Positions 38,291 to 45,834 are shown, counted from the stretch's first letter. The stretch is DNA of 64,000 nt from Pseudomonas soli (GCF_900110655.1 NZ_FOEQ01000002.1:434001-498000); one strand, 5' to 3'. The notes: generated by a model not told the origin, from the letters alone. Numbers and translations are program-made.

Positions 38291-38530
38291 GTTTGTGCTG
38301 TACGGATTTTTAATTTATAGGGCACCTGCCCCGGTTTGCAGGGGCTAGTGGTTAAGCCCTACATCTGTCAGTACAGGGATTTTCGCCTGTGGGTCAATTC
38401 CAGATTCGATGTAAATACCGTTTGATTTTGGCGGGGGTTGGAAATTGGCGTAGTTGTTACCTGCGCAGTAGTGAAAGGTTAGCTTTTCTGGGCTATGCTA
38501 CTTCAATCGACCGAAAAGAAAGTATGGAAA

Positions 38531-38558
38531 ATGAACGATGAACGATGAACGATGAACG
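38531..38558 (+). repeat. Tandem repeat ATGAACG, four copies, containing start codons
   Basis: Four exact 7-base copies (38531, 38538, 38545, 38552) are followed by a partial ATGA. Each copy carries an ATG in a new frame. The first three open only the peptide MNDER before a TGA made by a later repeat; the fourth opens the 68-codon gene. Gain or loss of copies would alter the distance from the ribosome site and the number of decoy starts. Confidence 0.85.
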
Positions 38559-38758
38559 ATGACCAATTTATCACAGCTGATGCGCTTGAATTGTTGCTGA
38601 TGAACCAAATAGCAATTAGAGCAGCGATAGAGGAGGTCTCGCTCTGGATCAATCAGAGAGGTTCCACATCTGTGCATGATAATGTTATGACTATTCTACA
38701 AGCACTGGACGTGAATGCGGAGAGCATTAGCTTAACCATTTCCTCGCTTCGCTCTTAA
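38552..38758 (+). CDS. Hypothetical helical protein upstream of the nuclease gene
   Basis: 68 residues, predicted all-helical by eye (A-L-E-L-L-L-M-N-Q-I-A-I-R-A-A-I-E-E; V-M-T-I-L-Q-A-L-D-V). No family recognised. The start is the fourth ATG of a 7-bp tandem repeat. It lies 51 bp before the nuclease-like gene, so it may regulate or partner it. Confidence 0.6.
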   Translation: MNDDQFITADALELLLMNQIAIRAAIEEVSLWINQRGSTSVHDNVMTILQALDVNAESISLTISSLRS

Positions 38759-38809
38759 GAAGCATTCATCACAGATATAATATGCATCCAACGTCTGCAC
38801 GGAGCATTC

Positions 38810-39931
38810 ATGGCAATTGACTTAGATAAAGTAAGCTCCTCAATTATCAAGACTGGATTTCACTTAGAGTACAAAGTTGGAGTCATGCTGCGCGAGCATG
38901 GCTGGCATCTTATTAGCAATAGATGCTATGTAGATGACCATGAGGGGACGGTTAGAGAGATTGACTTGCTCGCATACAAGGTTAACAGGGTCGAAGATTT
39001 TCTGTGCTTTACCGTACTGGTAATTAGCTGTAAGAAAAGCGAGGCAAATGCTTGGGCGGTTCTCGCTAGAGGAGTCGAAGAGAAAGACCCTAATTATAAT
39101 TGGCGACCATTCAAAGGCTGGACCAACCACCCTGCACTATCATATTACATGAAGGCTAAGACTTGGTCCCACGCCTATCATGATAAATTTTCTGAAGCTT
39201 GCCCCCGAATATTCAAAGCTCCAGCATTTGATGTATTTGCTTTTCAGGAAATGAATAAGAGTAGTGGAAGCGTTCAGAACGACAAGGCTATTTTTTCTTC
39301 CATAACATCTCTAATGAAAGCCCAGGCATATGAAATGGGCTTACTTGCAAATCGCAGGGGGTCAGAGCGTTGCGCATATCAATTCAACTTGGTTTCAGTT
39401 GTTGATAGTGAGCTTATACGCATACTCTTTGAGGGTGAAAAGATTGAGTCAAGCCTGATATCGGATGAAGACTATCTTTGTCGTTACATACTAAACAAGG
39501 AGGAGGCGATAGCCCGGATAAAGTTTACCACCGCCGAGGCGTTTAACGAATTAATTGATCATTACGATGAAGTGCACAAGCAAAATAAAATGTACTTTTC
39601 CGAGTGTTACGAAAAATTCTACAGAGACGCATACAAAATTCCACGCAAATCGGACCTGATATCTGCCGAGCTTTTCAAGGCGATATTTCCAGCGCTTAGA
39701 AGATCACGGGCTGACTTTGACCGAAAGTACTTAGAGATCAAATTATGCTGGGTGATTTGGAACAAAAATAAAGAGCGATTAGAGATTGGTCTTGACACGG
39801 AGGGGGTCACCGATGCTCTTGTTAAGCACTTGAATGCAGATGAAAAGCTTATCACAGCGACCAAGGCCGCATTGCTGAGCGTCTATAAGTACACTGGTGA
39901 ATTCATATTTGAGGATGGCATTATTTTTTGA
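38810..39931 (+). CDS. PD-(D/E)XK-like nuclease, putative defence protein
   Basis: 373 residues. The N-terminal 85 residues match the Mrr/PD-(D/E)XK nuclease layout: a helix with Glu 20 (F-H-L-E-Y-K-V-G), a strand with Asp 52 (R-E-I-D-L-L-A-Y), and a strand ending I-S-C-K-K-S where Lys 75 is the likely catalytic lysine. The usual acidic residue two before it is Ser 73, which is unusual. The remaining roughly 280 residues are helical and unrecognised. Base use is AT-rich with rare codons for Pseudomonas, a sign of transfer. No methylase is nearby, so it is unlikely to be a simple type II enzyme. Confidence 0.62.
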   Translation: MAIDLDKVSSSIIKTGFHLEYKVGVMLREHGWHLISNRCYVDDHEGTVREIDLLAYKVNRVEDFLCFTVLVISCKKSEANAWAVLARGVEEKDPNYNWRPFKGWTNHPALSYYMKAKTWSHAYHDKFSEACPRIFKAPAFDVFAFQEMNKSSGSVQNDKAIFSSITSLMKAQAYEMGLLANRRGSERCAYQFNLVSVVDSELIRILFEGEKIESSLISDEDYLCRYILNKEEAIARIKFTTAEAFNELIDHYDEVHKQNKMYFSECYEKFYRDAYKIPRKSDLISAELFKAIFPALRRSRADFDRKYLEIKLCWVIWNKNKERLEIGLDTEGVTDALVKHLNADEKLITATKAALLSVYKYTGEFIFEDGIIF

Positions 39932-40097
39932 ACTACTTGGGATCAATGCGACCATTGAGCACGAGAGAGCAGGATTCATGAGGATGCGCGTGTACGGCAC
40001 TAATTTGCCAAGAGAGATTCATAGATTGCGCAAAGGCTTGGGTGAGCGAAATTACACTGCGCTTCTATACAAAGAATTTTACATCGACAATGAATGA
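39897..40097 (+). CDS. Small hypothetical protein overlapping the nuclease gene end
   Basis: 66 residues in another frame, overlapping the nuclease 3' end by 35 bp. The composition is protein-like (F-F-E-L-L-G-I-N-A; R-E-I-H-R-L-R-K-G-L-G-E-R-N-Y). An internal ATG at 39915 is an alternative start. No ribosome site is clear and no family is recognised. Confidence 0.4.
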   Translation: MNSYLRMALFFELLGINATIEHERAGFMRMRVYGTNLPREIHRLRKGLGERNYTALLYKEFYIDNE

Positions 40098-40137
40098 TAT
40101 TGTGATGCGGCAGAAGCTTCTGCCGCAATTAATATGT

Positions 40138-40560
40138 TTAATACGAAGACGGACGAATGTCCAGCATTGGTTGGAAGGCAATACGGAATGTCTGGCTTTC
40201 ACCAATCTGCAACCACGTCGCAACTTCCCTTTTGAATTGGGTATTCTGTGTGCATGGTCCTCTCCCTTGTGGATCGGAACCTACACCGATGAGCCTCCTG
40301 CCGGGCTTTACGTGGAAGCTGGCCCTCTCGTTGTTGTCGATTCTACCCACCAGCTGTCCGTCAATGTAGACGCCAAGGAGGCAGTGACCCGCTTGAATCG
40401 CACTTTCACGAATCACAGAGACAGTAGCGTCCTTTCCATGATCCTCGCTTTGTAGCCCAAGCAGCCGGTCATTTGGGGTGGGTACAGCCTCCCCGATGGT
40501 TGGAGGGGCAGCACAGCCGTTGAGAACTGCAATCGTGGCTGCGGCAATCAATTTACGCAT
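40138..40560 (-). CDS. Putative lipoprotein
   Basis: 140 residues. The N-terminal signal M-R-K-L-I-A-A-A-T-I-A-V ends in a lipobox, L-N-G-C. The mature part contains V-Y-I-D-G-Q-L-V-G-R-I and F-H-V-K-P-G-R-R-L-I, a PEGA/DUF2846-like beta pattern. It is probably anchored to the outer membrane. Function unknown. It is 26 bp downstream of the secreted-protein gene at 40587, same strand. Confidence 0.7.
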   Translation of the reverse strand: MRKLIAAATIAVLNGCAAPPTIGEAVPTPNDRLLGLQSEDHGKDATVSVIRESAIQAGHCLLGVYIDGQLVGRIDNNERASFHVKPGRRLIGVGSDPQGRGPCTQNTQFKREVATWLQIGESQTFRIAFQPMLDIRPSSY

Positions 40561-40586
40561 GACCGTCGTCCTTACTCAGAATTTCA

Positions 40587-40928
40587 TCACTCGCCAGCAA
40601 GAGCATGAGCTACTTCCTTCTTGCATTGAGCATATTCCGCCTCAGCAAAGTCCTTGATAGCTCGTTTCTTGTACTCATCGCCGCTGTAGAAAGGCTTGGC
40701 ATAAGCCTTGTCAATCAGGTCCTGCAAGAACTCATGATCCTTATGGTGCTCCATCTCATCAGGCAGTGTGATGCCTGCTTGCCGGTCCCCCATGATCATT
40801 TCAGCGACTTTATAAGAGCCCATGCAGTTCACCTGCTGGGCCAACTCCTTTGCAGACTGCTGAGCAGCGTAGGATGTACCCACGACCGCATACGCAGTCA
40901 GAGCAAGGTACCGAATTTTCCCCTTCAT
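40587..40928 (-). CDS. Putative secreted protein
   Basis: 113 residues with a signal peptide (M-K-G-K-I-R-Y-L-A-L-T-A-Y-A, cleavage near T-S-Y-A-A). The mature part is helical and polar with two cysteines (V-N-C-M-G-S; Y-A-Q-C-K-K) that may pair. No family recognised. I chose the ATG at 40928 because the longer frame to 41000 places the signal peptide internally. It forms a likely two-gene unit with the lipoprotein gene. Confidence 0.6.
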   Translation of the reverse strand: MKGKIRYLALTAYAVVGTSYAAQQSAKELAQQVNCMGSYKVAEMIMGDRQAGITLPDEMEHHKDHEFLQDLIDKAYAKPFYSGDEYKKRAIKDFAEAEYAQCKKEVAHALAGE

Positions 40929-41110
40929 GTTTCTCCACTCCAAATCATCACCATCAAAATCAGGGATCACATCCCTCGCCGAGCAGTAGCGCACAGCCAC
41001 CTTGCTGGGGTCGATGGTGCCACAAGCATCTCAATTTTCACAGTATATTGTGAAGACCTCGCCACCCTGTACACCCGACAGTCCGCCCTACGTCTGAGGG
41101 GGAGTACGGT

Positions 41111-41380
41111 TTGGACACAGGATTGGCATTTGGAAGAGCTCTTCGTAAGAGGAGAAAGGAAGCCGGGCTCACGCAGGAGCAGTTAGCTCTCGAAGCGGAC
41201 ATTCAGAGAAATTACGTCAGTCTCATTGAGCGCGGTGTGAATCAGCCCACCATCACCATCATTTTCAAACTCGCAGGAGCGTTAGGATGTCGCCCATCCT
41301 CTCTCGTTGAAGATGTAGAGGTGTTGACGGGCTCAGGGCCAAGTAGCTACACACCTGAAGATCAGTCTCACGATCGTTAA
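41111..41380 (+). CDS. XRE family transcription regulator
   Basis: 89 residues. The HTH_3 domain reads R-K-E-A-G-L-T-Q-E-Q-L-A-L-E-A-D-I-Q-R-N-Y-V-S-L-I-E in pieces, covering residues about 15-60. The start is a TTG at 41111 with AGGGGGAG upstream. It probably controls itself and the divergent genes at 40928. Its last codons overlap, in another frame, a relic of a different HTH gene, so its tail may be the product of a rearrangement. Confidence 0.85.
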   Translation: MDTGLAFGRALRKRRKEAGLTQEQLALEADIQRNYVSLIERGVNQPTITIIFKLAGALGCRPSSLVEDVEVLTGSGPSSYTPEDQSHDR

Positions 41381-41420
41381 ACGCCATTGGAACAAGGCCG
41401 AATGGCAGCCTCATACACCG
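41328..41420 (+). pseudogene. Relic of a small HTH gene, paralogue of the one at 41710
   Basis: In frame from 41328 the sequence encodes Q-V-A-T-H-L-K-I-S-L-T-I-V-K-R-H-W-N-K. The intact gene at 41710 encodes T-A-S-L-L-N-I-N-F-V-T-I-K-R-H-W-N-K. In the shared K-R-H-W-N-K hexapeptide the two DNAs differ only at third codon positions. Upstream stops and no start codon make this copy non-functional. Confidence 0.55.
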
Positions 41421-41709
41421 CATGTATTCCTCCTTGCAGGGTGGGTAGGAAAGTATACGAACGCCTCGCCCTGAGGCTCTTGGGGGCTTGATGGGGTCTT
41501 TTTGTTCGTCTTGCCCCCTTGCTCATCGTCGTCAGGGATTTCTATAAAACTGGTCATCGCGGGCACTTCTCAACGAGTAGGTCGATAAGCATGGTCGCTG
41601 CCCCGCAGGGGTTTCCCCTGGTGCTTCGTTCCTCTACGCTGTGAGGCCGTCCTGTGTTGCGGCAGCATATGGAGTGCGCTGGTGTTAATCATCTCGCTGA
41701 GTACTACAC
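41421..41709. other. Intergenic stretch
   Basis: No gene seen. It contains a CCCCGCAGGGGTTTCCCCTGG-like inverted run near 41604-41623 and a GC-rich hairpin-forming stretch near 41490. Nothing diagnostic. Confidence 0.3.
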
Positions 41710-41838
41710 ATGGACAAAGCTTTCGCTATCACAGATGTGCAGGCGGGCAAGCATGGATTCAGTCAGAGTGAAACCGCTAGTCTACTGAATATCAATTTTG
41801 TAACGATCAAGCGTCACTGGAACAAGGAATCTTTGTAA
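41710..41838 (+). CDS. 42-residue HTH protein coupled to the HNH nuclease gene
   Basis: Encodes M-D-K-A-F-A-I-T-D and a homeodomain-like HTH (G-F-S-Q-S-E-T-A-S-L-L-N-I then T-I-K-R-H-W-N-K). The pattern resembles the DNA-binding helix pair of resolvases and small phage regulators. Its TAA stop overlaps the ATG of the next gene by one base, which implies translational coupling. A decayed second copy exists at 41328. The DNA target is unknown. Confidence 0.6.
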   Translation: MDKAFAITDVQAGKHGFSQSETASLLNINFVTIKRHWNKESL

Positions 41839-42365
41839 TGTCGAGGCAAGGCCGTCAAAACCCGCCCAGTCATCGTGCAATCAGAGAGCAATGGATAAAC
41901 AATCCACCAGCAGGCTGTCCTTCAGATGTAGTGGGAATAGTTTTTGACTCCCTTGATGAAACCTGTAGCGGAGAAAATATTTGCTGGGGGTGTGGTTCTG
42001 TCCAATCTAGGAGCTTGGAGCGCTGCCACATAGTGCCATATTCGCTGGGCGGTTCGAACGAGCCATCCAACTATTTTTTGATGTGCTCAAAGTGTCACAG
42101 GGAAGCTCCTAACACAATGTGGCCCGAGATTTTCTATGAGTGGATTCAACAACGAGAAACAGCATTTAGCGCATTGCAACGTTCAATTATTGATGCTATT
42201 GAACCGTTCAGTCAGCTTATCACAGAGGATAACATCACTGAATTAGTTGCTGCTTTAAAAGAGAACTACACAGCATCAGTGATGAATCATAATGGAGTCA
42301 ACGAGGCCACCCGCGCAGGATACATTCGTCACACGCTCAAAATGCTGCTGTGCAAACCGCAGTAG
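41838..42365 (+). CDS. HNH endonuclease
   Basis: 175 residues. A zinc-bound HNH motif: Cys 49 and 52 (C-W-G-C-G), the active His 64 (E-R-C-H-I-V-P), an Asn near 75-78, and Cys 83 and 86 with His 87 (C-S-K-C-H-R). The N-terminal 45 and C-terminal 85 residues are helical and not assigned. It lies directly behind the HTH mini-gene. It could be a restriction-like defence nuclease or a mobile-element nuclease. Confidence 0.82.
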   Translation: MSRQGRQNPPSHRAIREQWINNPPAGCPSDVVGIVFDSLDETCSGENICWGCGSVQSRSLERCHIVPYSLGGSNEPSNYFLMCSKCHREAPNTMWPEIFYEWIQQRETAFSALQRSIIDAIEPFSQLITEDNITELVAALKENYTASVMNHNGVNEATRAGYIRHTLKMLLCKPQ

Positions 42366-42760
42366 TAATGGGCATGACACAAAGCTTGTCGATGCCACCG
42401 CCTGGCAAAATCGCCCATCAATAAACTCTTGCTTGAGCGTCATGCACGGCGAGTTGAGAGTATTTCATTACACCCGTCACTCTTACCCCCCCTAGAGAGC
42501 TGTGGCGGGGTTTTGTGGGCTAGTGCATTAGCTTCTGCGTGGCCAAACTTGAAAAACTCAAGCAGCTCCTTCAATAAATATCACCTCCTTTAATTCAGTC
42601 TTTTCAGCTCTAGCAGCATAAACTTACGCTTCCTTTAAGGCTCTGGTGCCGATTGTTACCTCTGCACAAACAGAGTTTCGCAGCCCTAGGTCCCTAGCGC
42701 TCATCAACTCCTTACCTCAAAAGAAACCTGACATTTGGAAAATGGCGCAGGCACGCAAAG
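42366..42760. other. Intergenic stretch between HNH and shosA-like genes
   Basis: No convincing gene. A weak terminator-like sequence ending GCGGGGTTTTG lies at 42502-42516. The genes on both sides converge here. Confidence 0.35.
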
Positions 42761-43894
42761 CTACAACAAGCTATTTTGATGCGTAAGTGAATCTACCGAA
42801 GACGCACTCTCACCACCATTATTTATTTTATCACTTCCCTCAACAGCACCAACAACATTACCGGAATGCGAAACTTGTTCTTTTGAAGAACCTAAACCTC
42901 CAGCAGGTAGAAGATTATCACTTTTCGATTCATCTTCACCAAGCATACTAAGACTCGCATGACTTAGCATCCCAGGGTAATCATCCCTAGCTCGCAATAC
43001 CAAAACATCATTGAGTCTATCCTTCTTACATTTCAGCAGATTTGCCTTATCCACCCAATCCCCTTCTGTAATAAGGAGGTTCGCCATAATTTTAGGCTCT
43101 TCATTTTTCCTATCAGTAGAGGTTGGCAGAGGAACCGCAAGCCAGCGCCCATAATCAAGAGCTGCACGAGATGCATGCAAACTCCCACCCTTTATATCAG
43201 ACTGAATCATCACAACACCTTGAGCCAGCCCCGCCTGAATCCGGTCTCGCTTGACAAACTGCTGTGAAAATACTTTTTGGCCAAACGGATATTCCGAAAT
43301 TAAAGCCCCTCCACTCTCAACAATCTCTTCTGCGAGCTTACGGTGCTGGCTTGGAGCAATCATCTGCAACCCATGCGCTAGAACTGCGACAGTATGACCA
43401 CCTGCCTCAATTGCAGCCTTGTGAGCAATGCCATCACACCCCAAAGCAAGACCGCTCACGACGCTCCAATGATTATCAACAAAAAACTCTGTTATTCGCC
43501 TAGCTATAATCTCCCCATGGCGAGTTGGCTCCCGAGTTCCGATAATTGCGACTGAGCGCTGCGATTCAGAATACAGTTTACCGCGAACAAAGATAATGAA
43601 CGGATCATCTTTTGTCGCCATTAGCAAAGGAGGATACTCAAAATCTAAAGCACTAATGATTCTAGATTCATGTTTATCTGCCAATTCGACCTGTACATCG
43701 GCCTGCTCAGATGCAAGCTCCCACGCACCTGAAGAAGAAAGCGCTTTTCGCAATGGAACACATGCTAAGGCAAGGTCTTCAACAGAAAGAATCTCAAAAT
43801 CTGGCACACTCGCAACTTTTTTCAACGCAGCAGGTCCGACTCCTGCAAGCATTGAGAGCGACAAAAGCTTTTTAGTAGCGACAGAAACTTTCAT
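42761..43894 (-). CDS. shosA: DprA-like protein, ShosA-type component of a ShosTA system
   Basis: 377 residues. A DprA/Smf Rossmann domain with A-I-I-G-T-R-E-P-T near 115, V-S-G-L-A-L-G-C-D-G-I-A-H near 145, and a G-G-S-L-H-A-S-R-A-A-L segment; an HhH-like N-terminal region (A-G-V-G-P-A-A-L-K-K). The last roughly 55 residues are a Ser/Gly/Asn-rich tail. Housekeeping DprA loads RecA in transformation, but this gene is in a mobile island and overlaps the phosphoribosyltransferase gene by four bases. That pairing is the layout of the ShosTA toxin-antitoxin defence system, where ShosA is the DprA-like antitoxin. Confidence 0.75.
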   Translation of the reverse strand: MKVSVATKKLLSLSMLAGVGPAALKKVASVPDFEILSVEDLALACVPLRKALSSSGAWELASEQADVQVELADKHESRIISALDFEYPPLLMATKDDPFIIFVRGKLYSESQRSVAIIGTREPTRHGEIIARRITEFFVDNHWSVVSGLALGCDGIAHKAAIEAGGHTVAVLAHGLQMIAPSQHRKLAEEIVESGGALISEYPFGQKVFSQQFVKRDRIQAGLAQGVVMIQSDIKGGSLHASRAALDYGRWLAVPLPTSTDRKNEEPKIMANLLITEGDWVDKANLLKCKKDRLNDVLVLRARDDYPGMLSHASLSMLGEDESKSDNLLPAGGLGSSKEQVSHSGNVVGAVEGSDKINNGGESASSVDSLTHQNSLL

Positions 43895-45144
43895 CCAATA
43901 CCTACATTTTTGGTCAGCGCGAGTAGCGTTACACTAGCAGCACCTGCCGCTCGCAGATATATTTCAGAATATATTAGAGAGGCACCAGAGGTCGCCACAT
44001 CATCAATCACCACAACATGCTTCCCGTTAACGCCAGAATCTGGAGTTGCCCTAAGATAGTCACGGACATTCTCAAACCTTTGAGTACGGCTCAGCCCATT
44101 CCCATGATGAGACTGCGCACCCGGAAGATACATCAAGAGATTTGGGTTAAACTCTAGATTCTCTACCCCCATCGGAACTGCAGCGTGCGAATTAGCGATT
44201 TGAGTTACCATAGCCTCCAAACGCTGCACACGTCCAGGTTTAGCCGGCACAACCGTTATCACTAAATCGCCCATCCCCCAAGCCAGCAGCGGAATGTTAT
44301 TCAATACCACGTTACGAATGAATGATCGGATCGCTCCCATCCAGTAATCTGGGACCACCATTAAATTTTTCATGTGATGGATATCATTGGTCACGGGATG
44401 CCAAATCACCCTCTGGCGGGCATCGCTAGAAAAGTGCCTACCCAGCGAGTGGATTTGCGTGGCCGGCCCAGCTGTCACTAAGGGGTTGAAATATCCTATT
44501 TTACTAAATCTATGAGCCCTCTCACCATCCAATTGACCATTGAGCTCTCGCAATCGTTCCGCGACGGGGAGGTAATCGAATGGCCTTCCTAGAACATCCA
44601 TCAACTCGTCAGGGGAATGGATAATAGCGTCAGGTAAACGCTCAAGAGCGTACCAATCCTCCCTTCTACGCGGGTTCGGCCATGTGCTTTGGTCAAGCGC
44701 GCACCAACACCCAGCGTCGTAGGCCGCCTGTATGTCAGACTTTCCATCCCCGACTAACCACACGTTTTGTGTTTGAACTACTCCTGCTACGCGCATCGCT
44801 AATAGCACCCCCTCACCACTTGGCTTTGTACGGGTAACACATTCGTACGCAACCAAAGTGGCCCAATTAACATTCGGGTATGCCAACCCCAAAAGGGTTT
44901 CCGCATAATGCCTAGGAGACCTTGTAAATACGCCGAGGCGAACGCCGGGAAATCGCAGCTGCAACGCCTGAAGCTGTTGCTCGCTGTACATTACCCGTCC
45001 AGGCAGCGCACGAAATTGAGCACTGAGTCTCTGAATATACTCCGGAGACTGCCTATTCAGAAAGTCACGACCTCGATAGGGCTCAAGATCAGCCGTACGA
45101 AGGAGAGTATCGTCGAGATCAAACAGAATCAGCTCTACTGGCAT
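43891..45144 (-). CDS. shosT: HAD phosphatase-phosphoribosyltransferase fusion, ShosT-type component
   Basis: 417 residues. The N-terminal HAD domain has F-D-L-D-D-T-L (Asp 9 and 11), the lysine of T-R-T-K-P-S and V-G-D-G-K-S-D. The C-terminal phosphoribosyltransferase domain has the PRPP loop V-V-V-I-D-D-V-A-T-S-G-A-S near residue 380. In ShosTA the T subunit is the toxic PRTase protein, neutralised by ShosA, and protects against phage. The ATG at 45144 sits 6 bases after AGGGA; an ATG at 45147 is also possible. Base composition is island-like. Confidence 0.75.
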   Translation of the reverse strand: MPVELILFDLDDTLLRTADLEPYRGRDFLNRQSPEYIQRLSAQFRALPGRVMYSEQQLQALQLRFPGVRLGVFTRSPRHYAETLLGLAYPNVNWATLVAYECVTRTKPSGEGVLLAMRVAGVVQTQNVWLVGDGKSDIQAAYDAGCWCALDQSTWPNPRRREDWYALERLPDAIIHSPDELMDVLGRPFDYLPVAERLRELNGQLDGERAHRFSKIGYFNPLVTAGPATQIHSLGRHFSSDARQRVIWHPVTNDIHHMKNLMVVPDYWMGAIRSFIRNVVLNNIPLLAWGMGDLVITVVPAKPGRVQRLEAMVTQIANSHAAVPMGVENLEFNPNLLMYLPGAQSHHGNGLSRTQRFENVRDYLRATPDSGVNGKHVVVIDDVATSGASLIYSEIYLRAAGAASVTLLALTKNVGIG

Positions 45145-45383
45145 CATACATCCCTGATAAATGCGGAGAAGACCTGAAAATATCAAAAAGCCATCAACCT
45201 CAGCAAGCCATTGCGAGGTCGTCCTTCCTCGATACACTCTTAATGCTGCTGCCAATGATCGAATTCAGAATCTAGCCCGAACTGGAAATGTGTCAGCCCC
45301 TAGTGTCAGCACATTGGTAGAAATGAGCATTAGAACTGGAGAATACGAATCCTCGCACCCCATTGACTTGCATGATTTTTTTA

Positions 45384-45450
45384 GCGGAGAGATAGAGATT
45401 TGAACCTTCACCACACGGCTACCCGAATGCGCTACCACCTCAACCAACGA
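45384..45450 (-). other. tRNA-like sequence relic near the right island end
   Basis: On the minus strand the order is D-arm-like GGTGGTAGCGCA, then GGTTCAAATC (T-loop form), then ATCTCTCCGCTA (like a serine-tRNA acceptor 3' end, TCTCTCCGCCA). The middle is too short and the 5' acceptor strand is absent, so it is not a working tRNA. It may be a relic of an older attachment site. The rest of 45145-45551 shows no supported gene. Confidence 0.4.
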
Positions 45451-45551
45451 TTGGATTGGCGATTGAAAGCACACAAGGTAGGATGAGCGACATAGTGCAC
45501 CACTCAGGTGTACTACAGCACTGGTCCACTTCGACATTTTTGAGCGAGGAA

Positions 45552-45569
45552 TCCTTGTAAAATCAAGGA
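45552..45569. terminator. Hairpin downstream of the rebuilt ffs
   Basis: TCCTTG and CAAGGA arms with a 6-base AT loop, inside the island and about 10 bp after the ffs 3' end. It may replace the native ffs terminator left behind at the other junction. Confidence 0.5.
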
Positions 45570-45576
45570 CTTATAG

Positions 45577-45654
45577 AATGGAGGCGGCCCCACCAGCCAC
45601 ACCCCGGCACTCGATGTTCCCGCTATGGCTGCTCCCTTCCGGGCCTGACCAGGT
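45577..45654 (-). repeat. Right attachment repeat of the island (3' part of intact ffs)
   Basis: Second copy of the 78-bp direct repeat (also 32325-32402), here forming part of the complete 4.5S RNA gene. Confidence 0.92.
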
Positions 45655-45692
45655 TAACGGGTAATCAATGCGGGGGGACCGATGGGGCCACC
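45580..45692 (-). ncRNA. ffs: 4.5S RNA, bacterial signal recognition particle RNA
   Basis: About 113 bases. It contains the conserved SRP core GGTCAGGCCCGGAAGGGAGC with the GGAA tetraloop and the opposite AGCAGCC strand. The 5' GGTGGCCCCA pairs with the 3' TGGGGCCGCC, closing the hairpin. The RNA binds Ffh and targets nascent membrane proteins. This copy is complete; the one at 32325 lacks the 5' part. Confidence 0.93.
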
Positions 45693-45722
45693 ACGACGGC
45701 TCGCCAGCTGACGAGCCGCGCC

Positions 45723-45750
45723 ATTGTACAACGCCAGGGCGAAGTTACAA
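45723..45750 (-). promoter_or_regulatory. Promoter of ffs
   Basis: On the minus strand TTGTAA (45745-45750), a 16-bp spacer and TACAAT (45723-45728). A GGCTCG...CGAGCC leader hairpin lies between the promoter and the mature 5' end, suggesting 5' processing. Confidence 0.75.
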
Positions 45751-45834
45751 CCTTTGATCGTGAAAAAACCATCATTTCTCAAGGACTTGTGGCAAATCCA
45801 TCGTAGGGAGAACCCGACCCTAGGTGCAATCACC

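Larger units (their letters stand above)
32325..45654. mobile_element. Integrative island in the 4.5S RNA gene, about 13.3 kb
   Basis: A 78-bp perfect direct repeat of the ffs 3' part bounds the element. A tyrosine integrase gene lies just inside the left end. GC content falls and short AT-rich intergenic stretches appear inside the repeats, against GC-rich flanks. Insertion restored a full ffs at the right end. The cargo includes a serine recombinase, nucleases, an XRE regulator and a ShosTA-like pair. No conjugation, capsid or clear replication gene is visible, so transfer probably depends on a helper. Confidence 0.92.

Noticed and set aside
45161..45403. 80-codon plus-strand open frame near the right island end
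   Set aside because: No ribosome site, no family features, starts inside the probable shosT promoter and ends by chance in the tRNA-like relic.
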